Below are positions 1-7,097 of a DNA stretch of 8,578 nucleotides, piece after piece (positions within the stretch are counted from its first letter, which is position 1; the number at the start of each line of letters is the position of its first letter). The position numbers and the translations under genes are program-made. Source of the stretch: Acidobacteriota bacterium. Its GTDB lineage: Bacteria > Acidobacteriota > Vicinamibacteria > Vicinamibacterales > UBA2999. The stretch lies in assembly GCA_947465275.1 (NCBI GenBank), contig CANIAI010000076.1, positions 1-8,578 on the forward strand, in the 5' to 3' direction. The notes under the pieces were generated by a model. That model searched no databases, was not told the DNA's origin, and saw only the letters and a program-made list of their open reading frames with translations.

Positions 1-47
1 AAGAGCATCTTCGAGCTGTCACCGCTGACGATCTGCAGAATCCACAT
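1..47 (-). CDS. Possible 5' end of a divergent gene (partial, unidentified)
   Basis: Read on the minus strand from an ATG at 47, the frame stays open to the window edge and gives MWILQIVSGDSSKML. This looks more protein-like than any of the plus-strand frames over the same bases: frame 1 runs into an implausible Arg-rich translation and the other two stop early. If real, the gene is transcribed away from the adaptor gene and 48-136 is a shared divergent promoter region. There is no good Shine-Dalgarno sequence just upstream of the ATG; the nearest purine-rich stretch is about 40 nt away. Fifteen codons are too few to assign a family. The bases could equally be non-coding. Confidence 0.25.
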   Translation of the reverse strand, partial: MWILQIVSGDSSKML

Positions 48-78
48 GGTGTCCGGGGCAGGCAACTTTTCCGGCGCG

Positions 79-114
79 GCCTCCGTCTCCTCTCCCGTTC
101 ACCGGGTCGGAGGC
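79..114. promoter_or_regulatory. Hairpin in the leader of the adaptor gene
   Basis: Positions 79-85 (GCCTCCG) are a perfect reverse complement of 108-114 (CGGAGGC). Inside that, 94-97 (CCCG) can pair with 103-106 (CGGG), leaving an internal loop and a 5-nt apical loop. The structure ends 22 nt before the ATG at 137. The 5' arm and internal loop (80-96) are almost pure pyrimidine, so they could alternatively pair with the GAGGG ribosome-binding site at 126-130. It may be a 5' leader element or the terminator of an upstream gene. There is no T-run. Function is inferred only from position. Confidence 0.3.
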
Positions 115-125
115 GACTCTGGTGT

Positions 126-130
126 GAGGG
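126..130 (+). promoter_or_regulatory. Ribosome-binding site of the adaptor gene
   Basis: GAGGG lies 6 nt before the ATG at 137. It supports that start, which also places a basic-then-hydrophobic membrane anchor at the N-terminus. Confidence 0.6.
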
Positions 131-136
131 CTGCCC

Positions 137-1330
137 ATGAACACCCCACGTCCGCGAATCTTCGTCATCGGCGCCGTCCTGCTGGTCGCAGGGGCCGGGG
201 CCGCCTACGCCACGCTCGGGAACGCCGCGCCCGCCATCGACCCGGCGAGGCTCGCCACGGTCGAGCGCGGAACGATGCGCCGATCGGTGGTGGCCACCGG
301 AAAGGTCGAGCCGGTCACGCGCATCGAGCTGAAGTCGAAGGCGAACGGCATCATCGAGCGGCTGCACGTCGACGTCGACCAGCTCGTCGGCCCTGGTGAC
401 GTGCTCGCCGAACTCGACAAGGAGAATCTTACCGCACGGCTTCGAGAGGCCCGGGCCTCGCTGCAGGCCGCCGAGGCGTCGCAGCAGGCGGTGGCCGCGC
501 AGCTCGAGAAGAACCAGGTGGAGGCCGAGGCCCCCGACGTCGCGTTCGCGGCACGGAGCCACCGCCGCGCGCTCCAGCTGTTCGACCAGAAGCTCGTGTC
601 GCAGTCGTCGCTCGACGACGCCGCCGGGGCGCTCGAGGGAGCGCAGAACCGGCAGCGTGCGGCGCAGGGGCAGCTGGCCGTGAGTCGCGCACGACTGGTC
701 GAGGCGAAGGCGGTCGTCGAACAGGCGCGCGCGGCGGTTGCGCGCGCGGAAGAGGAACTCACCAACGCGACCCTGCGCTCACCGATCCGCGGGACGGTGC
801 TCACGCGCGACGTCGAGGTCGGCAGTCCCGTGTCGTCGATCCTCAACCTCGGCGCCAACGCCACGCTGGTGATGACGATCGGTGACATCGAGCAGGTGTT
901 CGTCCGGGGGCGCGTGGACGAGAGCGACATCGGCCGCGTGCGTGTCGGGATGCCGGCCCGCATCACCACCGAGAGCTTCCCCGAGCGCACCTTCGAGGGG
1001 AAGGTGACCCGCATCTCGCCCATCGGGGTCGAGAAGGAGAACGTCACCACGTTCGAGGTCAAGGTCTCGATCGACAACCCCGACCACGTGCTCAGGGCCA
1101 ACATGACCGCCAACGCCGAGATCGTGCTCGAGGAGATCGCCGGATCGCTGCTGATTCCCGAGTCGGCCGTCAGCTGGGACGAGGAACGGAAGCCGTTCGT
1201 CGAGACGCCTGACGCCGCCGCGACGTCGGGACGACGGCGCGTGCCGGTGAGGCTCGGCGCGGGCAATGGCACACGCGTGCAGCTCCTGGACGGGCTCCGT
1301 CAGGGCGAGACGGTCATCCTGCCGCAGTAG
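137..1330 (+). CDS. MacA-like periplasmic adaptor (membrane fusion protein) of an ABC efflux system
   Basis: A 397-residue HlyD/MacA-family adaptor, expected to link inner-membrane permeases to an outer-membrane channel across the periplasm. A short basic N-terminus (MNTPRPR) is followed by one hydrophobic anchor at about residues 8-26. There is no lipobox cysteine, so it is probably membrane-anchored rather than a lipoprotein. The first half of the lipoyl-like domain is at about 55-95 (KANGIIERLHVDVDQLVGPG). A long alpha-helical hairpin rich in Ala, Gln, Glu and Arg spans about 96-209, with the common turn-region pattern LVSQSSLDDA near 153-162. The second lipoyl half is at about 213-232 (LRSPIRGTVLTRDVEVGSPV). 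A beta-barrel domain (about 250-330) and a membrane-proximal domain (about 335-397, ending LRQGETVILPQ) follow. The next gene, a MacB-type permease, starts 8 nt after the stop codon, which strongly supports an ABC rather than an RND partner. The substrate cannot be read from the sequence. Class confidence is high; calling it true MacA (macrolide export) would be overreach. Confidence 0.9.
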   Translation: MNTPRPRIFVIGAVLLVAGAGAAYATLGNAAPAIDPARLATVERGTMRRSVVATGKVEPVTRIELKSKANGIIERLHVDVDQLVGPGDVLAELDKENLTARLREARASLQAAEASQQAVAAQLEKNQVEAEAPDVAFAARSHRRALQLFDQKLVSQSSLDDAAGALEGAQNRQRAAQGQLAVSRARLVEAKAVVEQARAAVARAEEELTNATLRSPIRGTVLTRDVEVGSPVSSILNLGANATLVMTIGDIEQVFVRGRVDESDIGRVRVGMPARITTESFPERTFEGKVTRISPIGVEKENVTTFEVKVSIDNPDHVLRANMTANAEIVLEEIAGSLLIPESAVSWDEERKPFVETPDAAATSGRRRVPVRLGAGNGTRVQLLDGLRQGETVILPQ

Positions 1331-1338
1331 GAGCCAAC

Positions 1339-2630
<1,292 letters not shown>

Positions 2631-2634
<4 letters not shown>

Positions 2635-3881
2635 CCGTCGTCCGAGAGGCGCTCACGGGACTCGTGCGGAACCGGGCGAGGGCCGCCCTGGCCACGCTCG
2701 GCATCTCGTGGGGCATCGTGTCGGTCGTCGTCCTGCTCGCGTACGGGGAGGGCTTCGGTGCGGCGCTCGAACGCGGCTTCCGCGGCGCCTTCGGTGACGG
2801 CGTCACGATCATGTTCGGCGGCCAGACGAGCCTGCAGGCGGGTGGGGAGCGGGCGGGCCGCCGGCTGCGCCTGCGCCTCGCGGACGTCGACGCGGCGGCG
2901 TCGGCGGTGCCGCTCGTCCGCGCGTGGAGCCCCGAGTACATCCATGAGGTCACCGTGGCAAGCGGCACGCGGCAGGCGAGCTACCTGGCCCGCGCCGTGG
3001 CGCCGGTCTACGGCATCATCCGGAATGAGCCGGTGCTGGCGGGACGCTTCCTGGACGCCGAGGACGTGCGGCTGCAGCGACGGGTCGTGTTCCTCGGCAG
3101 CGAGGTGGCGCGGAAGCTGTTCGGTGCCGGGGATCCGGTGGGGCAGCAGGTCCGCCTGCAGGGGATGCTGTTCACGATCGTCGGCGTGCAGAAGGAGAAG
3201 ATCCAGCTCGCGAACTACAACCGTCCGGACAAGGAGTGCGTGTTCATTCCCTACACCACGGCCGGCCAGCTCTGGAACACCGAGTACCTGAACGACTGGG
3301 TCTACCAGGTGGTCGACCCGGCGCAGGGTGCGCGGGCGACGACGCTCGTGCGTGAGCAGCTCGCGCGGCGGCTGCGGTTCAACCCGGCCGACGAGCGGGC
3401 GCTGCGGGTCTTCGGGTCGGAGCAGACCGAGAAGATGACGTCGGGCATCGTGCTCGGCCTCAAGCTGGTGCTCGGCTTCATCGGGGTGCTGACGCTCGCC
3501 ATCGGCGGCGTCGGCGTGATGAACATCCTGCTCGTGTCGGTCACCGAGCGTACGCGCGAGATCGGGTTGCGGAAGGCGCTCGGTGCCAGGCGGCGCACCA
3601 TCCTGGCGCAGTTCCTGGTCGAGGGGCTCGTCACCACCTTCGCGGGGGGCGCGGCCGGCGTCGTCATGGCCTGCGCCGCCGCGTGGGCGCTCTCGCCACA
3701 GCCGTTCCTCTCGGAACTGCTCGACGACGCCACGCGCGCGGGCGACATCCACCTGGTGATCTCGCTGCGGCTGCTGGGCACCGCGGCGGGTGTGCTGATG
3801 GTGGTCGGGCTGGCCAGCTCCCTCGTGCCCGCCTGGCGCGCGTCGCGCCTCGATCCGATCGAGGCCTTGCGCTACGAGTGA
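2631..3881 (+). CDS. MacB/FtsX-type ABC transporter permease (second of a pair)
   Basis: A 416-residue paralogue of the preceding gene, starting at an ATG that overlaps that gene's TGA stop (ATGA), typical of coupled translation and fixed subunit ratio. It has the same architecture: TM1 at about residues 17-37, a periplasmic MacB_PCD domain at about 40-270, and TM helices at about 276-303, 328-352 and 380-400. The FtsX motif GGVGVMNILLVSVTERTREIG, then LRKALGA, lies at about 292-319, and the protein ends AWRASRLDPIEALRYE. Residues 63-78 (GGQTSLQAGGERAGRR) match the first permease at 14 of 16 positions at the same residue numbers, so the two arose by duplication. They probably form a heterodimer, since MacB-type permeases act as dimers. 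As in its partner, ATPase motifs are absent. Identity as a permease is very secure; the heterodimer is inferred. Confidence 0.92.
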
Positions 3882-3902
3882 CTCTGGTGAGATGGTCGGG
3901 AC

Positions 3903-4757
3903 GTGAGTCCGACCATCGAGCCGTCATTCAAGGGGTGGGCGAAGCCGGGACCGGTGCCGCCCGGAGCGCACGAGGACGTTGACGTCCCCGGGGACGAGAC
4001 CCTCGACGCGATCAGCGGCCACTTCCGCATCTTCCAGCTCCGGCAGGGACATCGCTTCTCGACCGACGACATCCTCACGGCCTGGTACGGATCGACGTGC
4101 GTGCCGACGGCCTCCCGGGTGCTCGACCTCGGCTCCGGCATCGGCTCGGTGGCGACGGTGGCGGCGTGGCGCCTCCCGGGAGCGCGGCTCGTCACCGTCG
4201 AGGCGCAGGACGAGAGCGTCCGGCTCTCCCGCAAGTCGGTGGCCTACAACGGGCTGAGCGACCGCTGCGACATCCGGCACGGCGACTTCAGGGACGGCAC
4301 GCAGCTCGCGGGCGAGGCGCCGTTCGATCTGGTGCTCGGCAGCCCGCCCTACTTCCCCGAAGGCACCGGCCTGCACGGGGACCATCCACAGAAGATCGCC
4401 TGCCGGTTCGAGCTGCGCGGCGACATCGCCGACTACGCGCGGGTCGCGGCGGCACACCTCGCGCGCGGTGGCGTGTTCGCGTGCGTCTTCCCCGAGGAGC
4501 AGCGTGACCGGGTGGAGCGCGCGGCGGCGCAGGCGGGACTGGTGATCGTGAGGCGGAGGCCTGTGGTCTTCAGGGAGGGGGACGCGCCGCTCGTCACGCT
4601 GTTCGTGATGATGCGTGGTGGCGACCTGCCGGCGCGCGTGCATCCGACGGCTGAGGGCGCGATCTGGGTGGAGCCTCCGCTGGTCATCAGGACCAGGGAC
4701 GGCGGCATCCACCCCGAGTATTCGGTCGTGAAGCTCTCGATCGGCTTCCCGCCGTAG
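3903..4757 (+). CDS. TrmN6-like SAM-dependent methyltransferase (COG4123 type)
   Basis: A 284-residue Rossmann-fold methyltransferase resembling tRNA1(Val) adenine-37 N6-methyltransferase (YfiC/TrmN6) and relatives. The segment FRIFQLRQGHRFSTDDILTA at about residues 41-60 is the typical pre-motif-I region of that family. Motif I, VLDLGSGIGSVA (73-84), binds S-adenosylmethionine, and E100 ends the second strand (LVTVEAQD). Acidic motif DIRHGDF is at 123-129. Motif IV is GSPPYF (146-151), where family members usually have NPPY. The C-terminal substrate region includes HPQKIACRFE (161-170). The GTG at 3903 is the first possible start after an in-frame stop at 3888-3890, and no later start appears before the conserved region; the Shine-Dalgarno match is weak. 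About 32 residues precede the conserved core. The gene follows the permease by 21 nt, so co-transcription is possible. Its substrate could be tRNA or another RNA or protein; the class is firm and the target is not. Confidence 0.85.
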   Translation: MSPTIEPSFKGWAKPGPVPPGAHEDVDVPGDETLDAISGHFRIFQLRQGHRFSTDDILTAWYGSTCVPTASRVLDLGSGIGSVATVAAWRLPGARLVTVEAQDESVRLSRKSVAYNGLSDRCDIRHGDFRDGTQLAGEAPFDLVLGSPPYFPEGTGLHGDHPQKIACRFELRGDIADYARVAAAHLARGGVFACVFPEEQRDRVERAAAQAGLVIVRRRPVVFREGDAPLVTLFVMMRGGDLPARVHPTAEGAIWVEPPLVIRTRDGGIHPEYSVVKLSIGFPP

Positions 4758-4761
4758 CGCA

Positions 4762-5826
4762 TCAGCGCCGCAGCGCGCTGGTGACCGCCGTCGCCATGTC
4801 GGCGGTAGTGGCCTTGCCGCCGAGGTCTGGCGTCTTCACCGTCTCCTCGCCGATCACCCGCTCGATGGCCGCGAGGATCGAGTCGTGCGCCGCGCGCTCG
4901 CCGAGGTGGTCGAGCATCATCGCGCCGGCCCAGATGGCCGCGATCGGGTTCGCGATCCCCCTGCCGGCGATGTCTGGCGCCGACCCGTGGATCGGCTCGA
5001 ACATCGACGGGGTTGTCCGCTCGGGGTTGATGTTGCCGCCCGGGCCGACACCAAGGCTGCCGGAGATGGCCGAGCCGATGTCGGTGAGGATGTCGCCGAA
5101 GAGGTTCGAGGCCACGATCACGTCGAGCGTCTGCGGGTGGGTGACCATGCGCGCGCAGAGCGCGTCGACGTGGTACTTCTGGTACGTCACGTCGGGGAAC
5201 TCCTTCGCGACCCCGGCGACGACTTCGTCCCACAGCACCATGGCGTGCTGCAGCGCGTTCGACTTCGTCGCGCTGGCGAGCAGCCTGCGCGGGCGCTGCT
5301 GGGCGACCTTGAAGGCGTAGCGCGCAATCCGCTCGATGCCCTGGCGCGTGAAGATGCCGGTCTGCGAGGCCATCTCGAGCGGCGAGCCGGCGTGCAGTCG
5401 TCCGCCCATGCCGCAGTACTCGCCTTCCGAGTTCTCGCGGACGCAGATCATGTCGATGTCGGCTGGGCCGCGATTGGCGAGCGGCGATCGGATGCCGGCC
5501 ATCAGCCGCATCGGCCGCAGGTTCACGTACTGGAACAGGCGCTGGCGGACCGGCAGGATCAGCTCGCGGGCGGACACCGCGTCGGACACGCGCGGGTCGC
5601 CGATCGCGCCGAGGTACACCGCGTCGAACGTCAGCAACCGGTCGACGCCGTCGGCGTCGAGCATGCGCCCGTGCTGCAGGTAGTAGTCGCAGCCCCACGG
5701 CAGTTCCGTGAAGTCGAGCGCGAAGCCACCCTGCTCGGCGGCAATCTTCAGCACCTGGATGCCGGCCGGGATGACCTCCTTGCCGATCCCGTCTCCAGCG
5801 ATGACTGCGATTCGGTACGTGTTCAT
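4762..5826 (-). CDS. Tartrate / D-malate dehydrogenase family (decarboxylating) enzyme
   Basis: A 354-residue member of the isocitrate/isopropylmalate dehydrogenase superfamily, NAD-dependent and metal-dependent, acting on a 2-hydroxyacid in the cytoplasm. The nucleotide-site N-terminus is IAVIAGDGIGKEVIP (6-20). Substrate-binding arginines lie in LPVRQRLFQYVNLRP (91-105: R94, R104) and VREN (129-132: R130). The catalytic pair is likely Y137 in GEYCGMGGR and K188 in ATKSN. Metal ligands are likely D221 (YHVDA) and D245/D249 (NLFGDILTDIG). The cofactor loop HGSAPDIAG is at 280-288. The GEY-x3-GGR and TKSN patterns, with ELPWGCDYYLQHG near 41-53, fit the tartrate/D-malate dehydrogenase branch (TtuC/DmlA) better than LeuB or Icd; an IPMDH would carry a different substrate helix. 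Full family length, no lesions. Family members can oxidise tartrate, oxidise and decarboxylate D-malate, or decarboxylate meso-tartrate, so the real substrate needs testing. It is last in the minus-strand series and its stop lies 4 nt from that of the converging methyltransferase. Confidence 0.88.
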   Translation of the reverse strand: MNTYRIAVIAGDGIGKEVIPAGIQVLKIAAEQGGFALDFTELPWGCDYYLQHGRMLDADGVDRLLTFDAVYLGAIGDPRVSDAVSARELILPVRQRLFQYVNLRPMRLMAGIRSPLANRGPADIDMICVRENSEGEYCGMGGRLHAGSPLEMASQTGIFTRQGIERIARYAFKVAQQRPRRLLASATKSNALQHAMVLWDEVVAGVAKEFPDVTYQKYHVDALCARMVTHPQTLDVIVASNLFGDILTDIGSAISGSLGVGPGGNINPERTTPSMFEPIHGSAPDIAGRGIANPIAAIWAGAMMLDHLGERAAHDSILAAIERVIGEETVKTPDLGGKATTADMATAVTSALRR

Positions 5827-5885
5827 AAGCTCTCGGTCCGCCTGTCTCGAAGATGAAAGCGTGCGCAGCCCTCAAGTCTAGCCCA

Positions 5886-5915
5886 ACGTCAGCCGCGGCT
5901 CGCGGCGGCGGACGT
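5886..5915 (-). terminator. GC-rich hairpin at the yaeQ stop codon
   Basis: Positions 5886-5890 (ACGTC) pair with 5911-5915 (GACGT). After one A/G mismatch, 5892-5896 (GCCGC) pair with 5905-5909 (GCGGC), leaving an 8-nt loop. The stem begins inside the yaeQ stop codon (5915-5917) when read on the minus strand. Only two T residues follow, so it is not a classical intrinsic terminator. It may instead protect the transcript 3' end or reduce readthrough into the dehydrogenase gene. Confidence 0.35.
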
Positions 5916-6460
5916 CAGGATTGCAGGATCTGGTGGTCGGTCACTGCAATCGTGTAGGTGTCTGAGCCGAGTGCCACGAGCAGCTCGCCTTCCGACACCG
6001 TCAGGCCGAACGACGAGCGGCGCTCGAGCCGCCCGGCCAGATCCTCGAGCGGGGCACGATCGAAGGCTCGAATCACCACGGCGTCGGCGCGGTGAATCCG
6101 CTTGCCGGCCAGCTGCGCCAGGAGCTGGCGGATGTCACGGTGGGTGTAGACGGCGACGCGATCGGCGGCGCGGCTGCCCCGATGCAGCCGTTCGGCGTCG
6201 GGCATGCCGATCTCGATCCAGGTCGTGATGCGGCCGGTGAGGTCGCGGGCGACGATGGCCGGCAGATCGGCGGACGAGACGCCGGGGGTCATCTCGATGC
6301 CCGCGGTGAATTCCAGGCAGTACGCGAGCACCCGCGCCAGCATGAAGACGGCCGTCTCGGACGGGTGCCGGGCGACGCGCAGCTCGAGTTGCTCGTACAG
6401 GTTGCGATCGAGGTCGGCGAGGTCGATACCGAGGGTGTAAATGGTGGAAGCTTCAGCCAC
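5915..6460 (-). CDS. yaeQ: YaeQ family protein (PD-(D/E)XK nuclease-like fold, unknown function)
   Basis: A 181-residue protein, the same length as I recall for E. coli YaeQ. It opens VAEASTIYTLGIDLADLDRN, close to the ATIYKATVNVADLDRN of the E. coli protein. Further family blocks are RVARHPSETAVFMLARVLAY (28-47) and the core RITTWIEIGMPDAERLHRGS (77-96), followed by RVAVYTHR (101-108). Solved YaeQ structures are known for a PD-(D/E)XK-like fold, but no activity is established. The start chosen is GTG at 6460. A longer frame from an ATG at 6565 adds 35 Pro/Arg-rich residues with no family resemblance and overlaps the neighbouring gene, whereas GTG has a GGAGGG just upstream and gives the expected length. 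An odd point is that the family's basic KA pair after the PD(E/A)xR segment reads H-R-G here, so a usual lysine is missing. The gap to the secreted-protein gene is 55 nt and to the dehydrogenase gene 88 nt. Family assignment is strong; function is unknown. Confidence 0.9.
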   Translation of the reverse strand: MAEASTIYTLGIDLADLDRNLYEQLELRVARHPSETAVFMLARVLAYCLEFTAGIEMTPGVSSADLPAIVARDLTGRITTWIEIGMPDAERLHRGSRAADRVAVYTHRDIRQLLAQLAGKRIHRADAVVIRAFDRAPLEDLAGRLERRSSFGLTVSEGELLVALGSDTYTIAVTDHQILQS

Positions 6461-6462
6461 GT

Positions 6463-6468
6463 CCCTCC
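6463..6468 (-). promoter_or_regulatory. Ribosome-binding site deciding the yaeQ GTG start
   Basis: On the minus strand GGAGGG precedes the GTG at 6460 with only 2 nt between, which is tight. The overlapping ATG (6470) runs into a stop codon after five codons, and no other in-frame start occurs nearby, so GTG remains the best choice. Confidence 0.55.
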
Positions 6469-6477
6469 ATCCTACGC

Positions 6478-6504
6478 CGCCAGCGTGCCCCTGACACGCC
6501 GGCG
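6478..6504 (-). terminator. GC-rich hairpin between the secreted-protein gene and yaeQ
   Basis: Positions 6478-6481 (CGCC) pair with 6501-6504 (GGCG). After one A/C mismatch, 6483-6487 (GCGTG) pair with 6495-6499 (CACGC), leaving a 7-nt loop. On the minus strand it starts 11 nt after the TAG stop of the secreted-protein gene and ends 17 nt before the yaeQ start. No T-run follows. It could be a weak terminator, an mRNA processing or stability element, or chance pairing in GC-rich DNA. Confidence 0.3.
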
Positions 6505-6515
6505 ACGGCGGCGCG

Positions 6516-6932
6516 CTAGTCGACCGACGAGGCGATCGAACTGGTACCCCGGGCTCCGGAGCCACTGCCCACCACGGTCAGCGTCGTCGTTCTCTCCACC
6601 ACCGACCCGTCCGAGCGGCGCAGGACGACGCTCACCAGGTAGTCGCCGGCCGCGATCTTCCTGAAGTCATATCGGTACGTCGCCGGTCCGTTCTCTCCGT
6701 CGAGATTGATTACGTGCGAGCCGCCCGAGAGATCCGCGCCGACCCATTCGATGGTGATGTCACGGCTGCGCGGGTCTGGCTCGACCCGCATGCGGAGGGT
6801 GACCGTTCCGCCCGCTGACGCGAAACGACCGGAGAGCTGCACCGCCAGCGGGTCCTGCTTGCGGTCTCCGGCGAAGGAGACGCTCGCGGTGAGGCCGACG
6901 AGGATGATGGCGAGGGCGATGATGCGGGTCAT
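6516..6932 (-). CDS. Small secreted protein, probable Ig-like beta-sandwich, unknown function
   Basis: A 138-residue protein I cannot assign to a named family. The N-terminus MTRIIALAIILVGLTASVSFA is a clear Sec signal peptide with a likely cleavage after S-F-A (residue 21), and no lipobox cysteine, so the mature protein of about 117 residues should be periplasmic or secreted. Residues 30-122 alternate hydrophobic and polar residues in strand-like runs: TVTLRMRVEP, DITIEWVGADL, TYRYDFRKIAAGDYLVSVVL and VVERTTTLTVVG. The pattern, with an AAGDYLVSVVL strand typical of Ig-like or FN3-like folds, suggests one beta-sandwich domain. The last 16 residues are Gly/Ser-rich and probably disordered. A start at 6989 would add 19 residues before the signal peptide; ATG 6932 is preferred because it has a strong GGAGGT and a proper signal sequence. 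It contains no cysteine. It may be an accessory or extracytoplasmic sensing protein, but nothing in the sequence proves a role. Confidence 0.75.
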   Translation of the reverse strand: MTRIIALAIILVGLTASVSFAGDRKQDPLAVQLSGRFASAGGTVTLRMRVEPDPRSRDITIEWVGADLSGGSHVINLDGENGPATYRYDFRKIAAGDYLVSVVLRRSDGSVVERTTTLTVVGSGSGARGTSSIASSVD

Positions 6933-6941
6933 GACTGCGGT

Positions 6942-6947
6942 ACCTCC
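6942..6947 (-). promoter_or_regulatory. Strong ribosome-binding site of the secreted-protein gene
   Basis: On the minus strand a perfect GGAGGT lies 9 nt before the ATG at 6932. It is the best Shine-Dalgarno match in the window and decides the start against the upstream ATG at 6989. Confidence 0.7.
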
Positions 6948-6990
6948 TGCCCTGTCCTGAGCAACCGGGGTACCACCGACGCGTAGCACG

Positions 6991-7060
6991 ATCGGCGAAA
7001 TAAGGCCTGTTTCTGGCCTGCCGATGTGACGGTTCCTACAAAATCAGGCTTATCGCCGAT
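6991..7060. repeat. Interrupted inverted repeat between the symporter and secreted-protein genes
   Basis: ATCGGCGA at 6991-6998 is a perfect reverse complement of TCGCCGAT at 7053-7060. The match continues inward as TAAG (7001-7004) with CTTA (7049-7052) and CCTG (7006-7009) with CAGG (7045-7048), interrupted by a two-base AA bulge and a single G bulge. That gives 16 paired positions around a loop of about 35 nt. The gap of about 165 nt holding it is the longest and most AT-rich non-coding stretch here. It could be an operator, a leader RNA structure of the secreted-protein gene, or a symporter transcript terminator. No T-run follows on either strand and I see no convincing -35/-10 pair. Confidence 0.5.
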
Positions 7061-7097
7061 TCGGCACGACAGCTTCGAAGGTATGTGCCTGAAGCGC

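Noticed and set aside
46..399. 117-codon plus-strand frame across the start of the adaptor gene
   Set aside because: After the first residues it is an Arg/His-rich shadow of the adaptor coding sequence, with no ribosome-binding site.
205..1272. 355-codon antisense frame opposite the adaptor gene
   Set aside because: It is Ser/Arg/Thr-rich low-complexity translation from the opposite strand of a well-supported gene; long antisense frames are expected at this GC content.
4433..5875. 480-codon minus-strand frame overlapping both the methyltransferase and the dehydrogenase
   Set aside because: It is the shifted-frame shadow of the dehydrogenase joined to antisense of the methyltransferase, with Arg-rich nonsense composition.
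6461..6565. N-terminal extension of YaeQ from the ATG at 6565
   Set aside because: The extra 35 residues are Pro/Ser/Arg-rich, unlike any YaeQ N-terminus I recall, and overlap the neighbouring gene by 50 nt.
7036..7041. TTGTAG as a -35 element (minus strand) for the secreted-protein gene
   Set aside because: No acceptable -10 hexamer occurs 16-18 nt downstream; the sequence there is GC-rich (GGCCAG).
7061..7078. Sigma-54-like promoter (GGCACG followed by TTCG) on the plus strand
   Set aside because: The -12 element and spacing do not fit the consensus, and no plus-strand gene follows.
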